The translations under genes were made by a program, and so were the position numbers. Under the pieces are notes generated by a model that was not told where the DNA came from, did no database searches, and worked only from the letters and a program-made list of their open reading frames with translations. Source: JARBAU01 sp029237525 (lineage in GTDB: Archaea; Thermoproteota; Nitrososphaeria; Nitrososphaerales; Nitrososphaeraceae). Taken from it: a stretch of DNA of 64,000 bases. Numbering within the stretch: the first letter of the stretch is position 1; every line of letters begins with the position of its first letter. The DNA lies in NCBI GenBank assembly GCA_036555705.1, contig DATBKT010000087.1, forward strand, positions 186,001 through 250,000, written 5' to 3'. Below, one piece after another: positions 18,449 through 26,005 of the stretch.

Positions 18449-18709
18449 ATGGTTGACCACATCGAATATACTGGGAAAGTGTATGTCTATAACAGTGGTC
18501 TTTCTCAGGACATTGTTGCCTTAAGCAAACATAAACTGAATGAATATGGTGTAAATTCTGATGACATAAAGATAATCGAAGCACCCGAAGGTGTGCCCAA
18601 AGACAGTATCTTAGTAACTATCTGGCCACATTACCTTTCTGTCGCCAAGGTTAAGCATGTTAGAGATGGCTCGCTATATGCTCCACAGCTGTTCAACATT
18701 GAAATGTAA
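18449..18709 (+). CDS. Small protein of unknown function
   Basis: An 86-residue soluble protein with alternating beta and helix propensity (YTGKVYVYN, then IVALSKHKLNEYGV, then DDIKIIEAPEG, then DSILVTIWPHYLSVAKV). It has no cysteine, membrane segment or recognisable motif. The balanced composition and good coding pattern support a real gene. It may be co-transcribed with the preceding small frames. Confidence 0.6.
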   Translation: MVDHIEYTGKVYVYNSGLSQDIVALSKHKLNEYGVNSDDIKIIEAPEGVPKDSILVTIWPHYLSVAKVKHVRDGSLYAPQLFNIEM

Positions 18710-18732
18710 TGTTAACTCCACATTCTCTAAAT

Positions 18733-18930
18733 GGTTTTATAGAACTACGCATTATTAACTTGGGTTGCACCTGACGTTCTTTTGTAAACGAGGAAGACAC
18801 TCTGAGTGTCCTCTAGAGTGGCCGGTCGATGATCACCCGAGTGAAACGAAAGATTGTTCATTCGATGTGATGTTGATCAAATGCGCTTGTACGTGTCACA
18901 CGGTAAAAGACTAGCACTATTTATTCCAGT
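18733..18930 (+). ncRNA. Candidate structured non-coding RNA
   Basis: A gene-free stretch with a promoter-like ttttatag (18733-18740) followed by unusually GC-rich, structured sequence. GACACT (18796-18801) pairs with AGTGTC (18805-18810), GAG (18790-18792) with CTC (18811-18813), next to the palindrome CTCTAGAG (18811-18818). Further on lies the near-palindrome CGTGTCACACG. It does not match my recollection of RNase P, SRP, 5S or tRNA. The transcript would start near 18760. Confidence 0.35.
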
Positions 18931-19071
18931 CATTTATTCATAATATGGCGAGTTTTGCGTTCGTTTGCTCCGAAATAAATAATTCGTGGTTGCAAGTATT
19001 GGATCAGACATTTGATTATTAATCACAATCTTAAATTGGATCATCCAGCCACCGTATCATCATTTCCATCA

Positions 19072-19611
19072 CTAGTCATTCTGGTGGAATCTAGTCAATA
19101 AATCTTTGGCCATGTTCTGAATCGCTAAATTGATCCGAGTCAAAACCATTCCCTCGTTCGGTTGCCCGTAAACTAGGACTGAATTTTTTGGCAAAAGGGC
19201 AACCATTGGGATTGCTAGCAAATCTTCCTCCCCTTCTACGACTATCTTGGATGGTTTTCCCATTTGTATCAGGCTCGTTACCAATCTATAAGCCTCTTGT
19301 GTTATAGAACCAGCCGGATTTTTGCATCTGTATTCCGGAATTCGGATATCATCTAAGTACTTCACGAGAGGGTCGTATTTAGGATCTTTCGTAATCTTGA
19401 TACTTCTGCGCTTAGTCTTTCCGTCGGTAATTGAAATGGTTGGAGTTATTTCAAGACGAAGCAAAGCACACGTCGTGTCATCACCTACTGTTACAATGAA
19501 TTTACAATCTCCTACAAAATTTAGGATATTGGTTCTAGTAATTCTTGAATTCTGCCAAAGTTCACCTAGTGGCTTTTTTAATGCGCTCTTCTCGGATTCA
19601 GTGAGACGCAT
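19072..19611 (-). CDS. GTP-dependent dephospho-CoA kinase (DUF359)
   Basis: The 179-residue protein matches the archaeal DUF359 family, shown in Thermococcus to phosphorylate dephospho-CoA with GTP, the last step of coenzyme A synthesis. Seen: KKPLGELW near the start, IVTVGDDTT, DGKTKR, the NPAGSIT segment, VEGEEDLLAIP and YGQPNEGMV; the acidic cluster GEEDLL is the catalytic region. It is unrelated to bacterial CoaE. It lies 15 bases downstream of mrp on the same strand and is probably co-transcribed. Confidence 0.9.
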   Translation of the reverse strand: MRLTESEKSALKKPLGELWQNSRITRTNILNFVGDCKFIVTVGDDTTCALLRLEITPTISITDGKTKRRSIKITKDPKYDPLVKYLDDIRIPEYRCKNPAGSITQEAYRLVTSLIQMGKPSKIVVEGEEDLLAIPMVALLPKNSVLVYGQPNEGMVLTRINLAIQNMAKDLLTRFHQND

Positions 19612-19626
19612 TATTCTAGAATATTA

Positions 19627-20721
19627 TTATGTGGTTGCCGGTACTTCTCCAGCTGTTTCTGCCTCTTGCTGGGATTTCAATTCGTTTGCGATCACACTTA
19701 CTCTGCCAGCCATCTGTCTTGCAATTTTATCAAAAATCTTAGCCTGATCCGAATTTGGATTTATTAATGGGATAGGATTCCCAGTATCACTGTTAGCCAT
19801 AATTTCTGGATTAAGTGGAATATCACCTACGAACGATATTCCAAATTTTTCGCTTACCTTTTTGCCTCCACCGACACCAAAAATAGTCATATGCTCCTTA
19901 CAGTTAGGACATTCCAAGTAGCTCATATTTTCTACGACTCCAATAATCGGTATATTCAATTTATTGAACATTCCAATCGCCTTGATAGCTACATTCATAG
20001 CAACATCTTGAGGGGTGGTTACAACTAAGATACCAGTAATTGGTATAGTTTGTGCCATAGTCAATGGAGCATCGCCGGTCCCCGGTGGAAGATCTATTAT
20101 AAGATAATCCAATTCGCCCCAATTTACATCAGTTATAAATTGCTTAATTATGCCTGAAACTATAGGGCCTCTATAAATTCCAGCCTGTTGCGATTGCTCG
20201 TAAAAGAACCCCATAGAGATAACTTTTACACTGTAAGCGATGACTGGTTGGATTTTCCCGTCAACTACTGCAGGAGTCTCCTTTATGCCCATAAACAATG
20301 GAACGCTAGGACCATAAATATCCGCATCCAACAGTCCTACTTTCGCTCCTGTCTTAGAAAGTGCAACGGCAAGATTAACTGCAACAGTTGTTTTACCTAC
20401 TCCACCTTTACCACTTGCAATAGCAATAATGTTTTTGACACCTGGTAGGAGTTCATCCATCGATATCGCTCTACCTTCAGTAACCCTTGCTGTAACCTTT
20501 ACATCTAAATCCTTAATTCCCAAATTAGCCATCCGATCTCGAACATCTTGTTCAATCTCACTATTGAATGGGCAAGCCGGTGTCGTTAATTCTAAAGTGA
20601 AAGATACTTTTTCCCCTTCAATTGAGAGGTCTTTAATCATTCCCATCGAGACAATATCCCTGTGAAGTTCTGGATCAACGACCTGTCTCAATGTTGACAT
20701 AACTTGATCAACATGAACCAT
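19627..20721 (-). CDS. mrp: Mrp/NBP35-family iron-sulfur carrier ATPase with MIP18 domain
   Basis: Residues ~1-95 form a MIP18/DUF59 domain (VDPELHRDIVSMGMI, TTPACPFN). Residues ~100-340 form the Mrp NTPase with the deviant Walker A GKGGVGKTT, DADIYGPS, DLPPGTGDAP and the CPNC metal site. These proteins bind and transfer Fe-S clusters to apo-proteins. The ATG at 20721 is preferred to a TTG four codons upstream because a tttaaatatt TATA box lies about 26 bases before it. The C-terminal tail is short and polar. It leads a two-gene unit with dephospho-CoA kinase. Confidence 0.92.
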   Translation of the reverse strand: MVHVDQVMSTLRQVVDPELHRDIVSMGMIKDLSIEGEKVSFTLELTTPACPFNSEIEQDVRDRMANLGIKDLDVKVTARVTEGRAISMDELLPGVKNIIAIASGKGGVGKTTVAVNLAVALSKTGAKVGLLDADIYGPSVPLFMGIKETPAVVDGKIQPVIAYSVKVISMGFFYEQSQQAGIYRGPIVSGIIKQFITDVNWGELDYLIIDLPPGTGDAPLTMAQTIPITGILVVTTPQDVAMNVAIKAIGMFNKLNIPIIGVVENMSYLECPNCKEHMTIFGVGGGKKVSEKFGISFVGDIPLNPEIMANSDTGNPIPLINPNSDQAKIFDKIARQMAGRVSVIANELKSQQEAETAGEVPATT

Positions 20722-20916
20722 CTTAATTAACAAAAATTCGAACTTGTAATATTTAAACTATATAGCTCTTCATCGGGAGTTCATAAATACCGGTTAACTT
20801 TCCTAACGAAATTCAATTAACAAATTACAGAGTAGATCATGTTTAATTGTGTCACATTAGAAAACCCGTCTGATGTATGATTAGTAGCTATATCATCTAG
20901 TTTATTATCGAGCTCA

Positions 20917-21489
20917 TTGAATGCCTATCTAATCAACATTTTGGCTCACAAGTCCACAGATGATAGATCTGATACAATAACCCGTTCCTTTAGATTTGAC
21001 CAAGAGCTATCTAAGGTGTTAGATGAAGAGGCTGAACGCATGGGTGTATCTGTAAATTCCGTAGTAGGGATAATACTAAGAAGATTTGCCGATTTTACGA
21101 GATTCCTATCTAAAATCGATATGGTAATTATCAATCGGGAATTGTTAACTACTCTAATTAACTCACTAGATGAAAATACGATTTCTACCTTGGGTTCAAA
21201 TCTAGGAGAATCCGTCCCCAGGGATACAATTGTATTTTGGAAAAAAGATTTGACCGACGAAGCTGTTTTTGAATATATCGAAAAAATAATGTGTCGCTAT
21301 GGCCATCTTGGTACATATGACGAGGTGAAACAATCTGCGAAAAGAACTATAGTAGTAAGACATAGGCTTGGGAAAAAAGGGTCAAAATTCTTTGAAAGCT
21401 TTTTTAGATCAATGTTTAAAAACACTACTGGAAAGGAATCTAGCTTCGAATTGACAGACGCATCAATAAAGATTGAAGTCAGCTATTAA
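20917..21489 (+). CDS. Ribbon-helix-helix-type regulator-like protein
   Basis: The N-terminal ~45 residues read TITRSFRFDQELSKVL then AERMGVSVNSVVGIILRRF, the beta-helix-helix pattern of ribbon-helix-helix DNA-binding proteins. The remaining ~130 residues form an unrecognised C-terminal domain rich in charged and aromatic residues, possibly a ligand or dimer module. The start is TTG with another TTG eight codons on. It is divergent from mrp and just upstream of rpo7. Regulation of either neighbour is possible but not shown. Confidence 0.65.
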   Translation: MNAYLINILAHKSTDDRSDTITRSFRFDQELSKVLDEEAERMGVSVNSVVGIILRRFADFTRFLSKIDMVIINRELLTTLINSLDENTISTLGSNLGESVPRDTIVFWKKDLTDEAVFEYIEKIMCRYGHLGTYDEVKQSAKRTIVVRHRLGKKGSKFFESFFRSMFKNTTGKESSFELTDASIKIEVSY

Positions 21490-21565
21490 TGACATAAATC
21501 AAATCAAGATCTAAATATAGATGGCCAAAGGTTAATAAATTGATCTTTGTTGACAATTGTAACAG

Positions 21566-22168
21566 ATGTTTCTCATAATCGATATGAACGATGTAGTCAG
21601 AATTCCTCCTAACAGACTGACAAGTTCGTTGAAAAATACTGCTATGGCCATATTGAAGGAAAAATATGAGAGCATGATTAGCCCAGAATTGGGCTACGTA
21701 ATTATGATAATAGATGCCTCAGCTAACGCTGTCGGCAAATTAGTTGCTGGTGATGGCTCTACTTACCATAAAGTCCAGTTTAAAGCTCTGACCTTTTTTC
21801 CTAAATTGCAAGAGGTTGTTGAAGGAGAAATAGTAGAGATAACTGACTTTGGAGCATTCGTCAGAGTTGGTCCCACCGATGCTCTTTTACATCTTTCTCA
21901 GATAACAGACGATTATTTAAAGAGTGATGTTAAGCAAGGTGTCATAATTGCTAACCAAAGTGCTAAATCATTAAAAATTGGTTCGAAAATCAGGGCAAGA
22001 GTTACAGCAATAAGCCTTGGAAAAGGTACAGGGATGGGCAAAATCGGAATTACCTGTAGACAACCATTTTTAGGCTCGAATGAGTGGATTGAACAAGAAG
22101 TAAAGAAATCAAGACAATCTCAAACTGTATCTCCCACAAAGGAGAAAAAAAGTGGAGGTTCTAAGTAG
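21566..22168 (+). CDS. rpo7: DNA-directed RNA polymerase subunit Rpo7 (RpoE')
   Basis: The archaeal counterpart of eukaryotic Rpb7, forming the polymerase stalk with Rpo4 and aiding open-complex formation and RNA binding. Seen: the N-terminal RNP-like domain (MFLIIDMNDVVRIPP), the KLVAGDGSTYHKVQFKAL segment, and the S1-like domain EGEIVEITDFGAFVRVGP with LLHLSQI. Its 200 residues include a Lys/Ser-rich tail. The stop is immediately followed by the spt4 ATG, the conserved archaeal order. Confidence 0.95.
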   Translation: MFLIIDMNDVVRIPPNRLTSSLKNTAMAILKEKYESMISPELGYVIMIIDASANAVGKLVAGDGSTYHKVQFKALTFFPKLQEVVEGEIVEITDFGAFVRVGPTDALLHLSQITDDYLKSDVKQGVIIANQSAKSLKIGSKIRARVTAISLGKGTGMGKIGITCRQPFLGSNEWIEQEVKKSRQSQTVSPTKEKKSGGSK

Positions 22169-22357
22169 ATGCCAAAAGAACTAGCATGTAAGAAATGCAA
22201 AGCCATAACCTATGGCAAAATATGCGCCGTGTGTAAGTCTACGGAGCTTTCTCCAGATTGGTCAGGGATAATTTTAGTTTTTGAACCATTAAATTCCAAA
22301 ATTGCTGCGGCATTGAATATCAACGTGGCACACAAATACGCACAGAAAGTCGCATAA
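22169..22357 (+). CDS. spt4: Transcription elongation factor Spt4 (RpoE'')
   Basis: A 62-residue zinc protein with CKKC and CAVC pairs and the signature SPDWSGIILVFEP followed by SKIAAALNI. Spt4 pairs with Spt5 and promotes polymerase processivity. It begins directly after the rpo7 stop and ends four bases before nadC, so the three genes form one operon. Confidence 0.95.
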   Translation: MPKELACKKCKAITYGKICAVCKSTELSPDWSGIILVFEPLNSKIAAALNINVAHKYAQKVA

Positions 22358-22361
22358 TTAT

Positions 22362-23243
22362 TTGAGAATTCACACTTCCCTAAAAACTAGACGAGCACTC
22401 ACGAGTTTTTTACTCGAAGACATCGGGACTGGCGATATTACCACAAATAACCTCAATGCTAGAGATACCAATGTAAGAGCAGAAATCGTAGTGAAGTCGG
22501 ACGACGAAACTGTAGTGGCAGGATTAGAAGAGGCTATTGTTATCTTTGATATATGCGGTTGCACCTCAAGAAATTTGGTTGATGATGGTTCATTCGTAAG
22601 GAACTATCAAGGAGTGCTGGAAATCGAAGGTAGAGCAAAGGACATTCTCAAAGCAGAAAGAACTGCTCTAAATATGCTAATGCGTATGAGTGGCATTGCG
22701 ACCGAGACCAGAACCTTGATAGAAGCTATTCGAAGCGCCGGTAGCGTCGCAGAGATCACTAGTACTAGAAAAACTTGTCCTGGTCTAAGGACATTTGATA
22801 AGAAAGCAGTTAAAATTGGAGGAGGCCTGCCACATCGACAAAGGCTGGACGAAATGGTCTTAATTAAAAGCAACCATATTTATCTCGCGGGATCAGTGGA
22901 GCGGTGCATTCGGGAATTGAAAGAAAAATGTGGTAGCAATATTAAAATTGAGTGCGAGGTTACCAATCTTAAAGACTTGATTACTGCTATTAATGAAGGG
23001 TCAGACATTGTAATGCTGGACAATTTTGAACCAGTTGCCGCTAAGAATGCAATTAAAACAATATCCAATCTTGGTTTACGGAAGAGATCAATAATAGAAA
23101 TTTCTGGAGGTATTAGATTTTCGAATATCAAAGACTATGCAGATGCAGGCCCAGACAGAATTTCTGTAGGCTACCTCACGCACTCGACCAACGCAGCTAA
23201 TTATAGCTTGAAAATTGTTGATAGGAATGAGCAGCAACCCTAG
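22362..23243 (+). CDS. nadC: Nicotinate-nucleotide pyrophosphorylase (quinolinate phosphoribosyltransferase)
   Basis: Converts quinolinate and PRPP to nicotinate mononucleotide in de novo NAD synthesis. Seen: FLLEDIGTGDITTN at the N terminus, ERTALNMLMRMSGIAT, the active-site ITSTRKTCPGLR and KIGGGLPHRQ, IKSNHI, IECEVTN, VMLDNFEP and the C-terminal EISGGI. At 293 residues it has the normal length. The start is TTG, four bases after spt4. NadA lies convergent, 65 bases downstream, and aspartate dehydrogenase 1.5 kb away. Confidence 0.94.
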   Translation: MRIHTSLKTRRALTSFLLEDIGTGDITTNNLNARDTNVRAEIVVKSDDETVVAGLEEAIVIFDICGCTSRNLVDDGSFVRNYQGVLEIEGRAKDILKAERTALNMLMRMSGIATETRTLIEAIRSAGSVAEITSTRKTCPGLRTFDKKAVKIGGGLPHRQRLDEMVLIKSNHIYLAGSVERCIRELKEKCGSNIKIECEVTNLKDLITAINEGSDIVMLDNFEPVAAKNAIKTISNLGLRKRSIIEISGGIRFSNIKDYADAGPDRISVGYLTHSTNAANYSLKIVDRNEQQP

Positions 23244-23308
23244 GTTAGACCTTCATATGCTCTTCTCAATCTATTGGAATTAAAACCTGTTAACATGAGC
23301 TTTCAAAT

Positions 23309-24259
23309 CTAGCTAATTTGCAACATTCGGTCAATGGCCAATCTAGCTCGGTCTGCAATTTTCTGAGGCACTTTGACTCGATATATATTCTTAATTAACG
23401 AATCATAAACCTTTTCAACTGTGATCATTTTCATGTATTTACAAATCGCGTTTTCTTTAATTGGGATGAAAGTTTTCGAAGGGTTTTCCTTAGCCATTCT
23501 ATGTAGTATTCCAACCTCAGTAGCTATTACGTATTTTGAAGCATTCCCCAATCGAGCATGCTTCATCATTCCTTCCGTAGACAAAATATGTGGCTTCTTC
23601 ACTATGTCGCCATTCGAACTATTATATAGGGTAGATGTTGTGCAGCCGCATTCCGGATGAATTAGAAAGTCTGCATCTTTATACTTAGTCAACATCATGT
23701 TAACATCCTCGGCCCTGATTCCTGCGTGCACATGACACTCTCCTGGCCAAATGAACATATTCTTGCGTTTAGTCACGTCTGCCACATATGCTCCTAAAAA
23801 CATGTCTGGAAGAAAAAGAATTTCAAGATCCTTTGGGATGCTGTTGACCACATTCACTGCATTGCTTGACGTACAGCAATAATCTGACATGGCCTTGATT
23901 TCCGCACTAGTATTGACATAACTTACTACTACCGCATCTTCGTGCTCGGATTTCCATGCATTTAATTGCGAAATATCAATAGTTGAGGCTAGCGAACATC
24001 CTGCATCCAAATCAGGTATCAAGACTTCCTTATCAGGACAGATTATAGAAGCAGTCTCGGCCATAAAATGTACCCCGCAAAATACTATGGTTCGTTGCTT
24101 GGTTTTGGCTGCATTAATAGAGAGTCCTAATGAATCACCTACATAATCAGCAACATCTTGGACTTCAGGCAACTGATAATTATGAGCCAAAATAGTAGCA
24201 TCATACTTCTTCTTCAGCTCCTGGATCTTTAGCTTGAAGTCGTTCGTGACAAGAGACAT
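23309..24259 (-). CDS. nadA: Quinolinate synthase
   Basis: 4Fe-4S enzyme that condenses iminoaspartate with dihydroxyacetone phosphate to quinolinate. Seen: ATILAHNYQLPEVQDVAD, VFCGVHFMAETA, DLDAGCSLA, YVNTSAEIKAMSDYCCTS, the FLPDMFLGAYV loop, WPGECHVHAGI and HPECGC. The cysteines in FCGV, CHVH/PGEC and HPECGC positions fit the cluster ligands. At 316 residues it is normal. It faces nadC tail to tail, and its product is the NadC substrate. Confidence 0.95.
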   Translation of the reverse strand: MSLVTNDFKLKIQELKKKYDATILAHNYQLPEVQDVADYVGDSLGLSINAAKTKQRTIVFCGVHFMAETASIICPDKEVLIPDLDAGCSLASTIDISQLNAWKSEHEDAVVVSYVNTSAEIKAMSDYCCTSSNAVNVVNSIPKDLEILFLPDMFLGAYVADVTKRKNMFIWPGECHVHAGIRAEDVNMMLTKYKDADFLIHPECGCTTSTLYNSSNGDIVKKPHILSTEGMMKHARLGNASKYVIATEVGILHRMAKENPSKTFIPIKENAICKYMKMITVEKVYDSLIKNIYRVKVPQKIADRARLAIDRMLQIS

Positions 24260-24436
24260 TTTTAAGTTGACATATTTAGTAGTATTAAAAATGACATTTA
24301 AGTTAATATAATCTGCTCGTATGTTGCCTATTTTGAGCGTCTATAAGGCAATGGTTGCCCCCTTCTCGTGTATCTTGTAAGCTAAGTTAAACCATCAATA
24401 TATATTAGACTTAAATTAAGAATACTCGAATAATTT

Positions 24437-24625
24437 ATGCCAACTCATGGCTCACTAACAAAAGCAGGTAAAGTTCGGGGTCAGACTCCTAAAATCCAAG
24501 GAAAAACACGCTTGCAACCAGTTTCTAGGTTACGTAATAAGAGTAACTTTGAAAAAAGGTTCGAAAAGAGGAGATTACCAGGACAGAAAAAACCGGAAAG
24601 GGGCGGTAGAGGCGGCAGAAGATAG
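24437..24625 (+). CDS. rps30e: 30S ribosomal protein S30e
   Basis: A 62-residue, very basic ribosomal protein with the family start MPTHGSLTKAGKVR and a conserved RLRNKSNFEKRF core, ending in a Gly/Arg-rich tail. In eukaryotes it is fused to a ubiquitin-like domain (FAU); the archaeal form stands alone, as here. It is a marker of archaeal origin. Confidence 0.92.
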   Translation: MPTHGSLTKAGKVRGQTPKIQGKTRLQPVSRLRNKSNFEKRFEKRRLPGQKKPERGGRGGRR

Positions 24626-24711
24626 TATGTTTTAGATTAAAACAACGTCTAACCACTTATTAATATGGTGATTTAGTCTTTGAGTGGACTGGACATTTGC
24701 CACTTTTACAA

Positions 24712-24717
24712 TTATAT
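24712..24717 (+). promoter_or_regulatory. TATA-like box of aspartate dehydrogenase
   Basis: ttatat is centred about 25 bases before the ATT codons at 24736-24744, where the conserved reading frame must begin. The spacing supports a leaderless transcript starting at an ATT. Confidence 0.4.
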
Positions 24718-24735
24718 CACCGTGTGTGAATACAC

Positions 24736-25587
24736 ATTATTATTAAGCTATCGAATACAATAGGTATTATTGGTTGTGGGGCTATAGGTACTCAGGTCGC
24801 ATTAGCTATAGATAAGGGAAGAATAAGCAATACGGTCCTTAGCTTCTTGTTTGATGCCGACAAATCTGCTACAAAGGGCCTTGTAGCAAGGCTAACTACA
24901 AGAAATATATCTTGCTTTTCAGACTTCACCGATTTAATTTCGTCAACTGAGTTCAAACAGTCCAGTTTGGTGTTAGAATGCGCTTCTCAGGAAGCAGTTC
25001 GTCTATTCGCAAGGCCTCTGCTCAAATTAGGAAAAGATATGATAATAATGAGTGTAGGAGCGTTGACCGATAGTGCGCTGTTGTCAGATCTGTTGGATTT
25101 GTCAGCTGAAAATGGCACAAGTCTGGTCTTACCGACTGGTGCTATAGCCGGAATTGATGCAATTCGAAGTGCAAGGGAAGGTCTTAAATCAGTCAAGCTT
25201 ATCACGACTAAAAATCCCAAAGCATTAGAAGGGGCTCCATTTTTTAGAAAAAATAACATTAACCTACACGCCATTAATAAGAGAACTACTATATACTACG
25301 GGACGGCTGCAGAAGCTATTTTGAATTTTCCCGCAAATGTCAATGTAGCATCAATCCTGGCTTTAGCGGGACTAGGAATGCAAAAAACTATGGTAAGAAT
25401 AGTGGTAGACCCTAGAATTCGTTACAATCAGCACGAGGTCATTGCTGAAGGCAAATTCGGTAAGCTAAATATCAAATTGAAGAATAATCAAGCGGAGGGG
25501 AATCCTAGAACAAGCTACCTGGCAATTCTTTCTGCCATAGAAACAGTTCGCTCTTCATCGGTTAGAGGGTTTAGGATCGGAACTTGA
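24736..25587 (+). CDS. nadX: L-aspartate dehydrogenase (probable ATT start)
   Basis: NAD(P)-dependent enzyme that oxidises aspartate to iminoaspartate, replacing NadB oxidase as donor to NadA. Seen: the Rossmann start NTIGIIGCGAIGTQVALAID (encoded from 24754), ECASQEAV, IIMSVGAL, LPTGAIAGIDAI, APFFRKN, a FPANVNVASILALAG segment and DPRIRYNQHEV. The first canonical start codon in frame (TTG 24847) would delete the whole dinucleotide-binding fold. Between the upstream stop (24727) and the glycine motif only ATA, ATT and CTA codons could initiate; the ATT triplets at 24736-24744 are best placed relative to a TATA box. Confidence 0.88.
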   Translation: MIIKLSNTIGIIGCGAIGTQVALAIDKGRISNTVLSFLFDADKSATKGLVARLTTRNISCFSDFTDLISSTEFKQSSLVLECASQEAVRLFARPLLKLGKDMIIMSVGALTDSALLSDLLDLSAENGTSLVLPTGAIAGIDAIRSAREGLKSVKLITTKNPKALEGAPFFRKNNINLHAINKRTTIYYGTAAEAILNFPANVNVASILALAGLGMQKTMVRIVVDPRIRYNQHEVIAEGKFGKLNIKLKNNQAEGNPRTSYLAILSAIETVRSSSVRGFRIGT

Positions 25588-25654
25588 ACTTGATTTTTCG
25601 CCAGGGATATCCTGTTACGGTTTATATAAGGTAATGCTTTGACGTATTTTAACA

Positions 25655-25957
25655 ATGAGTTACGGAGGTTTTAGAAGGAACGACAATTTCGGACCGAAAC
25701 CAGTGGAAACAGGTAAAGAGTACGACGTCCAAATCACCGAGATTAGTCGAAAGGGGGACGGTATTGCTAGGATACAAGGATTTGTAATCTTTGTGAAAAA
25801 CGGAAAGGTTGGACAGAATGCAAAGATACGTGTAGTTCAGGTAGGTAATAGATTTGCCACTGCTGAAATAGTCGATGGTGCTTCAAGTTCATCGACTGAA
25901 GATATGTCCGCATCATCATCATCTCCAGCGGCAGCGTCAGAGCAGTCCAGTTCCTAA
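25655..25957 (+). CDS. TRAM-domain RNA-binding protein
   Basis: A 100-residue protein with one TRAM domain (residues ~18-75): VETGKEYDVQITEISRKGDG, IARIQGFVIFV, GQNAKIRVVQV and FATAEIV. Small TRAM proteins bind RNA and act as RNA chaperones in archaea. The N terminus is short and basic, and the last 25 residues are almost only Ser, Ala and Glu, presumably disordered. It stands alone between aspartate dehydrogenase and the convergent SDR gene. Confidence 0.88.
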   Translation: MSYGGFRRNDNFGPKPVETGKEYDVQITEISRKGDGIARIQGFVIFVKNGKVGQNAKIRVVQVGNRFATAEIVDGASSSSTEDMSASSSSPAAASEQSSS

Positions 25958-26005
25958 GACAGTTCGAATGTCTATATTCGAATAATTTTTATTTATTATC
26001 ATTTA

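Noticed and set aside
24700..24760. BHB intron hiding the start codon of aspartate dehydrogenase
   Set aside because: GTGT/ACAC can form a small hairpin, but no 3-nt bulges with a 4-bp central helix could be drawn; an ATT start is simpler.
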